DNA of 64,000 bases from Pegoplata infirma (lineage: Eukaryota > Arthropoda > Insecta > Diptera > Anthomyiidae): the NCBI GenBank assembly GCA_963921195.1, contig OY992538.1, forward strand, positions 5,852,330-5,916,329. The letters are read 5' to 3'. Under the pieces are notes generated by a model. That model was not told the origin of the DNA and made no database searches. It saw only the letters and a list, made by a program, of their open reading frames with translations. Positions 1-11,833 of the stretch are shown in pieces. How positions within the stretch are numbered: the first letter of the stretch is position 1; the number at the start of each line of letters is the position of its first letter. Made by a program: the position numbers and the translations under genes.

Positions 1-254
1 TCCTTATAATTTTTTAAGTTTTATTTATTCGATTTCAACTTCGAATGAAAACGTGATCAACAAAACACTAAACTTGATTTCATGTGATTCGGAAATTTTC
101 ATGTGAACTAAAAAGTTGTGAAAGACAAAACAGAGGCCATAGGCTTGTGGTCAGAAAAAACTTGTGAATCAATTCGCCTTGAATTTTTATAGTTTTTTGA
201 TCTTTATAATTACTCCTTTTTTTAATTCGAAGTATATACGTTTGATTATCAATG

Positions 255-690
255 AAATTAATTTTTCTATCACGTAAGGTTCTTAAGATATTCGCGTTTG
301 AATATTGAAATATTTGGGTCTCCTCTGTAACGTATTCTTAAGTTGCTCAAACACAATAGTACTCGATTTAGTTAAAATAAGACATCTTTATTCAAAATCT
401 GGTATCCAAATTTTTCTATCGCGTACTGTTTTTGAAATATTGGCGTTTGAAAAAAAACAGAACATACTTGAAAAAATTGGATTGCAGTTTTGGAATCAGG
501 AGGTCCATTTTATATGAAATCAAGTCCTATCTGGTGGAAGCAACTTAAGAATACGTAACAGTGGACCCCTAAAAGTGCTAAAATAGTTTTTTTTTTTTTA
601 ATTTTTAACAGCGAATATCTAAAAAACGATACGTGCTAGAAAAATTTGGACTGTAGATTTGGAAGCAGGAGACCAATATTTATAAGGACC
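255..690. repeat. Imperfect hairpin repeat, 28-kb family
   Basis: The left part (a GTAACGTATTCTTAAGTTGC block near 328-348) is reverse-complemented near 541-561, so the segment folds back on itself. The right half (about 470-680) resembles 28375-28580, including the GGAATCAGGAGGTCCATTTT block and a TAACAGCGAATATC block. It is a dispersed non-coding element. The 70-residue frame inside it is not a gene. Confidence 0.6.
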
Positions 691-1779
691 AGTTAGAAAT
701 TTCACTGGGAGGTTTTTGCTGCCGAACAGTGTTTTTGGTGCAAAAAAAGACTCTTTCAATCAATCTTACAAAAATAAGTAATCACCAAATAAAAATGACA
801 TAATCACACCCAAAATGCCAAGAAATATGTACTTCTAAAGAAGTGATGAAAAAAGTGCTTCCAAAAGGTCAAGTTATATTAACATCCGGGTCACTACTTC
901 AGAAGTTATGATAAAAATGTTAATATATGTATATGTACATAATAAACACTAGTGATATATGTTATACTTAAGTGTCAATCTTTCGCCACTGAAAAGTGGC
1001 GAAAAAAAGAACATACTTTGTGTGTCACGCCCATATTAAATTCATCAATGTTTCAGTTGAAGAAGAAGTACATCTGGTTCATTTGTTGTGGTGAATTTTG
1101 TAGTGAATGGTAAGCTCTTTTTTTGCTGGGACATTTTACATACGATAGTCCATTGGACTACAACAATATGTTTTTTGTTGTTGTGAATGAAATTATACCA
1201 TATTAGGGCTATTCATCACTATGGCGTGCCATCCATTATGGCAATTTTAAAAAACATTTGGAAAATTTTAAAATACAATTGGAAATGGTGTATTTTGGTA
1301 GTTGTAGTATTTATGTGATACATTGAATTTCATTTGTTTTTTACTTACAATTAGACGGTATTTATAGCTGCCTTTTTTTGCTTGCAATAAAGTCTTGCAA
1401 CTTTTTTTTGTTGGCAAACGGGGGTGAAAAACAAACGGGGTAGAAAAAAACTAACAAATTCTGTTTTTCTCCTTCGTTGCTTCTCATTCCCGATCACTTT
1501 AAAAAAAAAAAAACTCAGATAAAAAACGCAGCATGTAAAATGCCTCTTCGAGTATATTTACTTTTTATCTTGTGTCCATTCTAAATAATTATAAATACGT
1601 CGTTTCCATTTCGAAGAAATTTAATTGTTCATGCATTGCTCAATGTTTTCATGCAAACCATTTACATTCGAGCTTTACAATTTAACTCTATACACTCAAA
1701 AAAAATATTCAAAAATGTAATGGACTGAAAAAAATATAGTTAAAATTTAGGAAAACATTTCTTTGAAAATATATATATG
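691..1779. other. AT-rich DNA with a partial palindromic repeat
   Basis: No gene is visible. A small stem (TTTCGCCACT/AGTGGCGAAA) lies at about 978-1001. Positions 1143-1190 carry half of the GATAGTCCATTGGACTACAA repeat whose full palindromic form is at 25703-25806. From about 1690 there is a CACTCAAAAAAA end typical of the TA-target elements in this window, without a recognisable partner end. Confidence 0.45.
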
Positions 1780-3471
1780 GGGTTTTCGTGTCAACTGACA
1801 CAACTTTTGAAACCGATGTCTTCCGATCGGGATGAAATTTGCACCAAGGTTAGTCCTATTGGATAGTAGTTCAGACACAATTTTTCAACGAGATCGGCCA
1901 AGAACTCTCTGAGTTAGAGGGGGTCGAAATTTGACATTTTGGCCAAAGAGGTGTTGATTCTCATCCATGTAACTTCTTACCTATTGTTTTTAGCAAAATG
2001 TGTCCATTGGCGTAGGAAGCCAACATTTCTGGGGGGGGCTAAAGCCCCCCTAGATTTTTTTTAATTTTTTTGTATTTTTTTTAACAGAAAAACCCAGACC
2101 TATTCTTGAAGCGTTCCCTTTAACATGCGTCTAATTGTCCTAGAAACGAATGCCCCCCGAAAGCGGCTAAAAATTCATATTTTTTTAAATTCTGATTCTG
2201 TAGATTTTTCGGAAATTTAGAACTCCTAGATATGTTTTGAGAATGAAAGATTTTTAATGTTTTTCTTATAGTAAACTCATTACTATGATTTTTTTCAAGA
2301 AAAAGTTCTATGATTGCAAAAGTTGATGATTATTAGCCAAAATTCTCAGATTCTTTCTTTCAATAACTTTTGTCTATAAAAAAACCCTTTAGAATTTAGA
2401 AACTTTTTTAATTGAAAGCAGTTAAAATGTTTTCCTGAAGGTAAAACCCTAAGATTCGGTAAAGTTTTTATTACTGACAAAAACATCAGATTCATATAAA
2501 AACTTTTTTCAATAATTCAGACTATTTTTCAATGGGAAAAACTATTAGATCTTATATAATAATCATTACGAGTCCTTAAGACTAATTGAATAATCATAAC
2601 GAGTCCTAAAGACTCATTACATATTATTATTATTATTTAGTGTTGCAAAAATTAATGAAATCATTAAATTATTAAAAAAAAAAAATTGTGAATGATTAAA
2701 ATTCTGGGGGGGGCTAAAATTATTCTGGGGGGGCTAAGCCCCCCCCCCAGACAGTGCTATCTACGCCTATGAATGTGTCCCAAAGAGTTTAGATAGCTAT
2801 TTCTTCAGTCTTTCGAAAAAAAAAATATAAAAAAAATAAAAAAAAAATTTTTGATTTTGTTTCTTAAAAATCCAAAACTTTTTTGACTTTTTCCTCAAAT
2901 TGGGTCCTTTTTTTTTTTTTTTTGATTCAAAGGATCAAATTTTTTAAAAATGTTTTGTATAGGAGCCCCCTTAGGAAGTGGAAATAGGGGTAAGGTATGT
3001 TCAAGAAAAATGTTGGGGGCAGAAAATTATTGGTGGTCGGTCTCACATTGCACCCCTCCAGGGGCGTTTCTAGGGGAGTTTTGGGGCTTTTTGAGGATTT
3101 TTACCTCTTTACGCCCAACTTTGACCCCAATGAGGGGCCATATGGCCCCTCCCCACCGCCCCCATTTTTTGGCTCGTGCTTTCTTTTTCGAACCTAAAAA
3201 AATTGAGGGTATCGCGGATCGAAATCGAAAACTGGTTAGCTATCCCACGCCTAATAGTGCAAATTAAAGAATCGTTTTTTGTGTTCCAAAGTTAAAAAAA
3301 AAATTTGTTCATAGATATCCCACTCGCATCCCACTAAGCGACCCCACAGCTCTTAAAGGAAATCACCTAAGCTTTCTTTTGAATCAAAAAAAAAAAAAGG
3401 GCCCAATTTGAGGAAAACATCGGTTCGGAAGACATCGGTTTCAAAAGTTGTGTCAGTTGACACGAAAACCC
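1780..3471. mobile_element. DNA element with perfect 47-bp TIRs
   Basis: Positions 1780-1826 and 3425-3471 are perfect reverse complements (47 bp), beginning GGGTTTTCGTGTCAACTGAC. The interior has no transposase-like frame. The overlapping frames at about 2950-3267 are low-complexity and Gly/Pro/Phe-rich and I do not regard them as coding. The flanks are TA-rich, so the target duplication is unclear. A hAT-type element (2005-2771) is inserted in it. Superfamily is not assignable from the ends alone. Confidence 0.8.
2005..2771. mobile_element. hAT-type non-autonomous element, family 1, copy 1
   Basis: The ends are CATTGGCGTAG and CTACGCCTATG, inverted repeats with one mismatch, flanked by a perfect 8-bp duplication AATGTGTC (1997-2004 and 2772-2779). 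Eight-bp duplications and short TIRs are the hAT signature. Just inside each end is a G8/C6-type stem (GGGGGGGCTAAAGCCCCCC and its mirror). There is no transposase frame. A second copy is at 33986-35804. This copy is uninterrupted and shows the empty site (TA at 2442-2443) of the insertion found in copy 2. Confidence 0.9.
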
Positions 3472-4484
3472 TCATATATGTCCTTTATTTAATTAAAATA
3501 GTTCATGAATTTTCCTTAAATTTAGTTAGATTTAACTAAAAAATGGTAAATTTTCCTAACTATGAAGAACAAACTTATAAATAGTTCATATTTTTTTAGA
3601 ATGGAGTTCTTTAATATATGGAAAAAAATCATACTGCCAAGGAAATTTCCCCCAAAGCTAAAAAAACATATCTGTGGCAAAACCCCATAACTACATAAAT
3701 CGAGCTATGTCCAAAACGTATTTTTACATTTTCGGAATCTCTATATGTATTTTCGTATCAATAACTTTCTGAGATATTGATTTCAGAACTCCATAACTTA
3801 TTTTTTTTTAAAGTAAAAGTAAAAATCGTAAGAGAATATCTGACTTAAGTTTTTATTCCTTATTTCAATTTATTTTACAGGGAAACATAACTGCATATCG
3901 CAAAATATGCTTAGATTAAAATGTAATTTGCAAAACGCAAAAACAACATCAATGGTTTTCACTTGATATCTCCTTTGTCCTAATATGTATCAACTTTTAA
4001 AATAGCGAAGATTGTGTCGAACAATGCTTGAGATATTTACATGCTCAAAATTATCAAAATAAAATTTTGGCACTAAATAATTACCATTTTTTCTCAAAAT
4101 TTAGTTAATTTTCCTTTTTTGAGTTCACTTTTTTTATATTTTATAACAAAAACTAAATTTGAAAATATATTTTTGATTTTTTGGTCGTTGATGCAATATC
4201 GCGGGTTTTTTTAAATATTAATCAATACACTTCGAAAAATATGACAATAATTACATGTCTGTTGTTTGTGAATAAATTTATTTAAGTTTTTTTAACTACT
4301 AGTGAAGTTGTTTTTCAATGACAAATATAAGTAAAAAATCAGTCATATCGTTGTACCTTATTGGACATGTAAGGCCCAGCGTCCAAACTTAAGCTCGAAA
4401 TTACGTAAGCTATAACCGGTATGAATTTCGCTGCAATCGGACCAGTACTTACCGAATTATTTAAAATAAACTACTTTGCACCGT
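3472..4484. other. AT-rich DNA, no feature recognised
   Basis: I see no gene and no convincing repeat ends here. Around 4360-4460 the base composition is more balanced, and this may be the edge of the host repeat that continues at 4485. Confidence 0.4.
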
Positions 4485-4711
4485 TGCGTATGATTGCTAT
4501 TTAAAGGCAATTACAAAATTAAGTATACGCATTAGACTGCCCAGAAAAAATGCGAAGTTTTTATTTTCTTGGGGGATATCTGCGAGTTTTGCTCCTTTTT
4601 GTGCAAAAAAAAATCGTTTTTTTGGGATTTTTAAAATAATATCTAGAGTTTTTTTTTATTATTTTGAATTGTTAAATATGTTTAATATGATAAAATATTA
4701 ATAATTTAAGA

Positions 4712-5036
4712 TAAAAAAAAATAAATTAAAAATTAAATATCGCTAATTCCATGAAATGTCTCCCAGCATCTAATCAAATGTTCTTTAATTTATTTGAAAT
4801 TTTGCACACATGAACACTATGGAGCTATTAAAATAAATCAGTTGTTAGTTCCGAGAAAATTCGTGAATTCGCGAATATATTCGCGTTCGCGGATTCATGG
4901 ATATTCGCGAAACTAAAAACGAATTTATTTTAATTGCTCCATAGTGTATCTGTGTGCAAAATTTCAAATAAATTAAGGAACATTTGATTAGATGCTGGGA
5001 GACATCTCATGTAATTTAATTTTTAATTTATTTTTT
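4712..5036. repeat. Palindromic hairpin element
   Basis: Arms of about 140 bp (4712-4850 and 4905-5036) are inverted copies. The GTCTCCCAGCATCTAATCAA block on the left is mirrored by TTGATTAGATGCTGGGAGAC on the right. The loop is rich in TTCGCGAA-like motifs. It is a non-coding hairpin inside the hAT-type element. Confidence 0.7.
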
Positions 5037-5040
5037 TATA

Positions 5041-7224
5041 TGAGGCATTCCACACCAAATGTCCAGCGAAAAAAAACACGTGTCGCACGAATTTCTGAAT
5101 AGGTTTTATGGATAGCTCTATATGGAACTAAGAAAATTGCGTTTTTGGTTTTTCAATTTTTCAAAAACTGGGCTCAGGAGGCGTGGTCAAATATTGGAAA
5201 AATGGTCAAATTTGTGTCGAGTAGCCTTGATTAAATATTTATCACATTAAAACGAAATGCACCACAATCTCAAAAATTTACATTCTTATAGAGTTTTGTA
5301 TGGGATATCGATTAAAATTTTTTTTTTGGAAAATTTTCAGAACCCGTTCTGAAATTTTCCATTTTTTAAAAAAGTAAATTTATCAAAAATCCGGCCACTT
5401 TTTTTTTAATTTTTTTTTTTTAAGTTTAGATGTTTGTTCATCCACACAAAAAAAATCAGAAACACGTTCGTCGTTTTTTTCGAGAAAATCGCATTTGAAT
5501 ATTGAATTTCACGACAATTTTTGAATTTCCTTGTATTTTCTTGTTAAAACATGGCGTATGAGTAACAAATTTTTGCGAAACCAACGAGTTGATCCCATTT
5601 TAATTGTTTTTTCATGTGTGGTACAATATAGAGATGGGCGTGAAAGCGATTTGACCCACGCAAGAAATATTGAAGTCATTGACGACTCGCTAATATTTTT
5701 AGTTTACTTGTGCAATCACGTGAGTCAATTTACTGTTACTCACGCTCACGCAATTTTTGATTACGCTCTCGGTTGCTCACTCACGTTGATGATGATTTTA
5801 CAAAAATTATAAAAACAACAAATTTTCTATGAAAACAAAGCACTGAAAACGGAAACTCAAAAAAACAGTAAAATTCAAAAAAAAAAAAATAGTTAAAAAT
5901 CACAAAAACTTACTTAAGAAAAATTTTAAGCATTCACTCATCTCGCTTAAATGCGTAAATGCGTAAAATGCATAAATGCTTAAATGCGTACATGCTTAAA
6001 TGCGTAAAATGCTTAAATGCGTAAAACTGATAAGATGCGTTTATAAGAGTTTTTTTAGATATGAATCAATGTCCTTCTGACCGTTTATATCGAAAACAAA
6101 TCGTCAATTGTTAAAAAAAATTTGTTTTAAGATTTCATAAAGATTTCAATTTAAATTTTAAAAAAATACAGAATTACTCGTTTAAATGCCTAAAACTGGT
6201 AAGAGTAGTTTCATACAAATTTTACTGAAATATCAACACTAAAATGAGTTCAAAATCTTAAGATCACTTGATGTGCGTTTATAAGAGTTTTTTTTTATGT
6301 AAATGCATCAATATCCTTCTGATTTATTTAATATTTTGGATAAGCGCATTTAAGCGGGAGCAATAAATCGGACACTACATTATAGGTACATATTCTTTAA
6401 CGTTCAACATTTGAAAAAATTGACTCGCGAGTCACGTACTAAGCTATTTACGATATTAAAGAGGTAGCGTGAGTAGAACATTTCGTGAGTGATTAGGAAG
6501 TCCAATTTTTGCGAGATGAGTGAATGCTTAAAATTTTTCTTGAGTAAGTTTTTGTGATTTTTAACTATTTTTTTTGGAATTTTACTGTTTTTTTGAGTTT
6601 CCGTTTTCAGTGCTTTTTTCATAGAAAATTTGTTGTTTTTATTATTTTTGTAAAATCATCATCAGCGTGAGTGAAGAACCGTGAGCGTAATCAAAAACTG
6701 CGTGAGTAACAGTAAATTGACTCACGTGATTGCACAAGTAAACTAAAAATAATAACGAGTCGTCAGTGACTTTAATATTTCTTGCGTGGGTCAAATCTGA
6801 ATTTTTTTGTGTGGATGGACAAACATCTAAACTTCAAAAAAAAAAATTAAAAAAAAAAAAAAAAAGTGGCTGGATTTTTGATAAATTGACTTTTTAAAAA
6901 AATGGAAAATTTCAGAACGGGTTCTGAAAATTTTCCAAAAAAAAAATTTTAATCGATAGCCCATACAAAACTATATAAGAATGTAAATTTTTGAGATTGT
7001 GGTGCATTCCGTTTTAATGTTATAAATATTTAATCAAGTCAGTTCGACACAAATTTGACCATTTTTCCAATATTTGACCACGCCTCCTCAGCCCAGTTTT
7101 TGAAAATTTGAAAAACCAAAAACGCAGTTTTCTTAGTTCCATATAGGGCTATCCAAACAACCTATTCAGAAATTTACGGGACACATGTTTTTCTGTAGCG
7201 GGACATTTGGTGTGGAATGCCTCA
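5041..7224. mobile_element. GAGGCATTCC hairpin element, copy 1
   Basis: The ends TGAGGCATTCCACACCAAAT and its mirror are flanked by TATA on both sides, compatible with a TA-type target. Arms of about 480 bp are inverted copies of each other, containing GGAGGCGTGGTCAAATATTG on the left and its complement on the right. Other copies are at 49589-50675 and 52150-52944. Here the loop is replaced by a nested inverted repeat (5648-6797). Confidence 0.75.
5648..6797. mobile_element. Nested inverted-repeat element with GATTTGACCCACGCAAG ends
   Basis: The left end GATTTGACCCACGCAAG is mirrored by CTTGCGTGGGTCAAATC. Arms of about 310 bp (5648-5955 and 6485-6797) pair. The loop starts with short tandem AAATGCGT/AAATGCTT units (about 5948-6035). 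The uninterrupted relative at 49589-50675 lacks this block. The frames at 5531-5812 and 6404-6622 are the two arms read as protein and are not genes. Confidence 0.7.
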
Positions 7225-7496
7225 TATATGAAATCATTAATATTTTATCATATTAAACATATTTAACAATTTAAAATAATAAAAAACTCAAAAAAAATAA
7301 TTCGTTATAAAAGGCGAGTTCGCGACCTCTAGATATTATTTAAAAAATTCAAAAAAAAAAAAAAAAATTTTTTTGCACAAAAAAGAACAAAATTCGCAGG
7401 TATCCCCCAAGAAAATAAAAACTTTGTTTTTTTCTGGGCAGTCTAATACGCATCTTATACAAGTAATTATTATATTTATAACAATTTATAATAATT

Positions 7497-7957
7497 CCCT
7501 GCAAAAAAAGTCATTACCACTTCTCAGTGGAGTGCTTTAAAACTACAACAAATGTAATGAAATACAACAAAAATAACAAAAAACACAAGACAAAAACTCA
7601 CAAACAGTTTTTTCTACTCCAGAATACATAGATATTGAGCACTTAACTCATTACCTATCGCGACACCTCCATACAAATGTAAGTAGATATTCAGTAGATA
7701 AGAACTACTCCGTGGAAGTAGTTGGAAGTTGTTTGAAAGCTCGGAGTACTTCTTATCTACTGAATATCTACTTACATTTGTATGGGAGTGTCGCGGAAGG
7801 TAATGAGTTAAGTGCTGAATAACAACTTTTTATGGAGTAGAAAAAACTGTTTGTGTGTTTTTTTCTTGTGTTTTTTGTTATTTTTGTTGTATTTCATTAC
7901 ATTTGTTATAGTTTTAAAGCACTCCAAATAGAAGTACTCCGCACTTTTTTTGCTGGG
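7497..7957. mobile_element. Near-perfect hairpin MITE, CCCTGCAAAAAAAGT ends
   Basis: The ends CCCTGCAAAAAAAGT and ACTTTTTTTGCTGGG are inverted with one mismatch. The two halves (7497-7715 and 7735-7957) pair over most of their length, for example GTAAGTAGATATTCAGTAGA on the left with its complement on the right. About 460 bp, no coding capacity. A transcript would be a long double-stranded hairpin. Confidence 0.8.
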
Positions 7958-8105
7958 TTCCACCAATTTTAAATGCTTGTAAAAAAAATCTAGCACTTAA
8001 CTAATAAAAACCCTTGAGGGGTTTGTTATGGAAATTGCCAACATTAATTTGCTTTTGGTTTCATCCCATTCCGATTTTGGTTGTTACACTTTCAGGGGCC
8101 CGTAA

Positions 8106-8939
8106 ATTAGGACATATTTAGTAAACAAAAACGGTTAATGCTTTAAAATCATCTTAAAATCACTTCAAATGCGTGTTAAAAACAATCTAACACTTAACTA
8201 AAAAAAGCCTTAAGTGTTTTGTTATGGAAAATTTTCACTTTCATTTGCTTTTGGTTTTATCCCATTCTGATTTGGAAAGTTCGATTTTGTTTCACTGTGT
8301 ACAACAAAAAATTAAAATGAGTTTCAATCACTAAAATGATTATATCAATTAAAAAAATGATTAAAAATAAAATTGAACTTTTTTAAATTTTTAATTTAAT
8401 TTTTTTTTGCTTTAAAATTTTTTGTGAGTAATTTGTAAAATTAATCAATTGAAACTCGAATTACAAAATAAAATTGTAAATTTTACAAACTTTTTGTTTA
8501 TAAGTGTATGTTAACGATTTAAATGATTTATCAAAAATATGAGAACTAATTCAATTTTTCATAGGTTTAACACAAACGTTAAAAAAGTATTAAACAGATT
8601 CGATATACTGATTTTTTTCTAAAATTAACTGATTTTTAAGTACCCTCAAAATACGTGTTGACTGTTATAGTCTTAAGTTGACGATATAATTATATATTCT
8701 AGAACCGAATGCAAAATACATAAATGCCAGTTTATTGAAAGTGGCGTTTTATAAATTATTATTTGGATGCAAAACTTTTGCTGGGCTACCAAAAACGGGG
8801 ATTTAATTTAAGAATATTTTTAAATATAAATTTGTATAGGTTAGTATATGTAATTTATTTGTATTTTTACAGCAAACGTTTCATCTCGAAATAACTACAC
8901 TATTTCCATATGTAATTTGTAAAAGATAAATTGAAATTT
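8106..8939. other. Partial host-repeat copy plus AT-rich DNA
   Basis: Positions 8150-8280 repeat the CTAGCACTTAACTAA...GGTTTCATCCCATTCCG block of 7985-8090 in the same orientation, at a spacing of about 185 bp. The rest is AT-rich with no recognised feature. Confidence 0.5.
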
Positions 8940-9450
8940 AAAGGTTTTATTTTTTTTTTTGTCGAAGATTCGATTTGTAATACGAAAATTCTATTTCAAA
9001 TTGGTTAATTTCAATTTACATTTCGGAAAAGAAATTTTAATTGAAATTAAATTTTTGAAAAAAAATATTTAAAATTAAAAAAGAAATATATCAATTGAAA
9101 TTCGAAAAAGATCAATTAACTTTCGAAGAATTAAATTAAAATTCGAAAAAGACCATTTGTAATTCGTGAAAGCTCAAATGTGATTTGAAAACAATTAATT
9201 ACTTGTTAAAAAAAATACAATCTAAATTTGAAAAAAGATCAAATCAAATTCAAAAAAAAAACATATTAAATTCGAAAAATGATCGAATAATTTTATTTTA
9301 TAAAATATGAGATTATTTGTAATTTTTTAAAGAAACATCAATTGTAATTCGTTTAAGATCAATCGAAATTCAAAAAATATCAAATAAAAATTCGAAATAA
9401 AATCAAATAGATCTTTAGAAATTCGTAAAAGATCAACCAGAAGTGTTTTG
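8940..9450. repeat. Degenerate 20-21-bp minisatellite (ATTCGAAAAAGATCAATT)
   Basis: Variants of an AATTCGAAAAAGATCAATT unit recur at irregular spacing. The same motif family forms the tandem block at 29690-30085. It looks like an old, decayed minisatellite array. Confidence 0.5.
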
Positions 9451-9729
9451 TCCGTTAGACAGTAGTCGAAATACACAATCTAGCGGCACTAAATTCGGAA
9501 ATGTAAATTAATAAAGCCTAATGCTTTTTTTTTTAATTATAAAATTTGTAAAGAATAAATTCTAAACAATATTTCAGTGTTTAAATGTATTTTGTAAAGA
9601 GCCCGACAGTTTCGACGTATCGTAACGTAACGTGGTTCTGTGCTGGGAAGTATTGAGTATTGACAAATTCAGTTACGACTTATTTTCAGAGACCATAACC
9701 GTTATGTGATTTATTAAAAAAAAATGCAT
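9451..9729. other. No feature recognised
   Basis: AT-rich, with one more GC-balanced patch near 9600-9650. I see no gene or repeat ends. Confidence 0.35.
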
Positions 9730-9956
9730 TATACAAACATATGTAAATTTACAGAGTTTTTCTTTGCTAAATGGTGTTTTATTTAACCAATATTTTACTA
9801 GAAACTCTATAAATTAACAGTTTTTTTTTTGTCAAAATCATTTTACAGAGTTTTATAGTAAAATTACAAAGAAATGTTGCTAACTGGAAAAGTATGGTGT
9901 ACTCTGTAAAGTTAGCAGAGTTTTTCTGTAATTTAACAGAGTTATTATTTTGAGTG
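9730..9956. mobile_element. Right-end fragment of CACTCAAAATAATAACTCTG element
   Basis: The last 225 bp ending in TATTATTTTGAGTG, followed by TA, are the reverse complement of the start of the element at 15638, including the TAAAACACCATTTAGCAAAG block. The other half is missing or unrecognisable. Confidence 0.65.
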
Positions 9957-10489
9957 TAAAATTTTTTATTTCTTTAACGCAAGGGAATGGAACTTATATA
10001 GAACGTAATGAGCTGGAACTGGGAACGAAATGGAATGACATGGGGAACAAAATGGAATGGAGCAGGAATTAATATTTTTTTTTAAATATTTCTCATTCCA
10101 TTATTTTTTACAAAATTTTCTTTTACCCAATATTTCTCCAGCAAAATTTTCTGTTCCAAATAATCGGTTCCAGAACGCATCATATTACCCTGAAACCGAT
10201 TCTACTTAACATTCCAGAATCAATGATTTTTGTTTGAAATTGTCCTGAAAGCAATCGTTTTTTGAGCAAGTAGTTTTTTTGAAAAATAATTTCACATATA
10301 AAAATTTTGTTGTGATTACCGTAGAATATATTCAAGAATCTATTGTAGTAGGAATTTGTTCCAAAAAAAATTCCTGGGTCTTTATCTATATTTTTTTCAG
10401 GGGAACATTTCTGAAATCGGGACTACAATCCTTATCCTTATATGAATTACATATATTACCGGTAACGATACTACGGCGGGCGTGGTAGT
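9957..10489. other. Unassigned DNA with a GGAATGGAAC-rich patch
   Basis: Positions 9980-10060 contain repeated GGAATGG/GGAAC motifs, with partly complementary TTCCAGAAC-type motifs near 10165-10215. This may be a decayed inverted-repeat element. The 69-residue frame at 10279-10488 shows no protein features I recognise. Confidence 0.35.
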
Positions 10490-10904
10490 ATAAAAATTAG
10501 GGCTGTCAATCCCGAAATCCCGAATCCCGAAATCCCGGGATTTTTGTCATAAAATGAATCCCGAATACCGGGATTTTTAAGCTCAAATCCCGGGATTTTT
10601 GAAATATTAAAAATGTATGAGAATTTATTTTTAAAAATACAACTTTGTTCAATTATTGTTACATTTACATCAACAAATTAACACTAAAACTTTTTTTGAA
10701 TTTTCAGCGTAGCTGGCCACGAATTTTGCTGATCTGAGAATTCCACCCAGGCTTGCTAAATTGTACCTCATAAGTTTTAGGTCCAGGAGAATAAACATTT
10801 TCCGGGACGTTCAAAATTGGAAGAACAACTTTTATATTATATTATTACATTTTCCCTTTAAATGTTTTTCTTATTTTAAATTTTCTTTAAAATAGTTTTA
10901 AAAT

Positions 10905-11095
10905 TATACAGTGCAACAACCAAAATCGGAATGGGATGAAACCAAAAGCAAATAAAAGTTGCCATTTTCCATAACAAACCCCTCAAGGCTTTTTTAGTTC
11001 ATTGCTACATATTTAATATTAATAATTACTTGAAAACTGCATAAGTGGCGTATACTTAATTTTTTAATTGCATTTAAATAACAATAAGAATAATT
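10905..11095 (-). repeat. Uninterrupted inverted copy of host repeat
   Basis: The reverse complement matches the pieces of 4485-8105 continuously, so it serves as the empty-site reference for insertions there. It lies within the hAT-type element. Confidence 0.65.
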
Positions 11096-11144
11096 GAAAA
11101 TCATTGTTTTTTAATAATTTCGTTGTAGCGAAATCGACCCAAGG

Positions 11145-11206
11145 GTTTTCGTGGGAATAAAACCCACGACTCCCTGATTAATAGGCTAGCACGCTACCAA
11201 CTAACA
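11145..11206 (-). ncRNA. tRNA-derived SINE head (interrupted)
   Basis: On the minus strand, TTAGTTGGTAGCGTGCTAGC resembles the D-arm/A-box and GTGGGTTTTATTCCCAC a T-arm/B-box hairpin. The expected 5' start (GGGGCTACTG) lies on the far side of the TA element 11209-11833, which has split it. The B-box is degenerate (GGTTTTATTCC). It is a SINE relic rather than a working tRNA. Confidence 0.5.
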
Positions 11207-11208
11207 TA

Positions 11209-11833
11209 CACAGAAAAAAATAAAAAAAAAATATTTGAATAAATTTTTAATACTATTGAGTAAAAAAATACTCAATTTTGCACCAGTAAACGATTTAATA
11301 GTATTGAGTAAATTTTTAATAAAAATTTATTAAATGTTTAAAAAAAATTTGAGTAAATTTTTAATTGACACAATTAAAAATTTACTCAAAATTTATCTAT
11401 TTATTTTTTTAAAAAAATAAAACCAAAAAATTGTTTTTTCAAACTTTACCAAACATATTTGTGTCTCAAAAACATATACATACACAAAAAACTATAAACT
11501 AAACGAGAATTCAAAAAACTATGAGAGTTAAAAAAAAAAATAAAAAAATAAGTCAAAAAGTATATCGAGTTTTTATTTATATATTTTTATTTTTCCGATA
11601 TTTCAATCAGCATCGCTCATTATCTTTAGGGATTTTAACAAAAATATTTTAAACCGACGTTGAGTTGAGGACTTCTTTGTTCTTCTGTAAGTTTTTGTCA
11701 ACTATTTACTTAAATTGTTTTTAACATTTTTAAGTAAATTTTTAATTGCGTCAATTAAAAAATTACTCAAGTTTTGTTTTTAAATTTGAACAAGTGATTA
11801 CTCAAATTCGTTTCACCCATATTTTTTTCTGTG
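11209..11833. mobile_element. TA-flanked element, CACAGAAAAAAATA ends, copy 1
   Basis: The ends CACAGAAAAAAATA and TATTTTTTTCTGTG are flanked by TA (11207-11208 and 11834-11835). Internal motifs GAGTAAATTTTTAAT and ATTAAAAATTTACTC recur in both orientations. Related copies are at 31672-33793 and 54491-56005. A Tc1/mariner-like target choice is inferred from the TA. No coding frame. Confidence 0.8.

Larger units (their letters stand above)
4533..7445. mobile_element. hAT-type element, TIR TAGACTGCCCAG, 2.9 kb
   Basis: The ends TAGACTGCCC and GGGCAGTCTA are flanked by a perfect 8-bp duplication ATACGCAT (4525-4532 and 7446-7453). Subterminal arms of about 170 bp (4533-4710 and 7225-7445) are also inverted copies, so the element began as a large hairpin. 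The interior is made of later insertions: a palindrome at 4712-5036 and a GAGGCATTCC element at 5041-7224. No transposase is visible. A related sequence at about 11025-11090 (minus) lacks the insertion and acts as an empty site. Confidence 0.85.
4485..8105. repeat. Host repeat interrupted by a hAT-type element and a hairpin element
   Basis: Segments 4485-4532, 7446-7496 and 7958-8105 are collinear with the reverse complement of 10905-11095, where the same sequence is continuous. They share ATTAAGTATACGC, then AAGTAATTAT, then the CTTGAGGGGTTTGTTATGG and TTTCATCCCATTCCGATTTT blocks. In this copy it is split by 4533-7445 and 7497-7957. A further partial copy follows at about 8150-8280. Confidence 0.65.

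Noticed and set aside
2950..3267. 105-residue + frame with Pro/Gly/Arg content
   Set aside because: Inside the 47-bp-TIR element, overlapped by another frame, with no protein family features.
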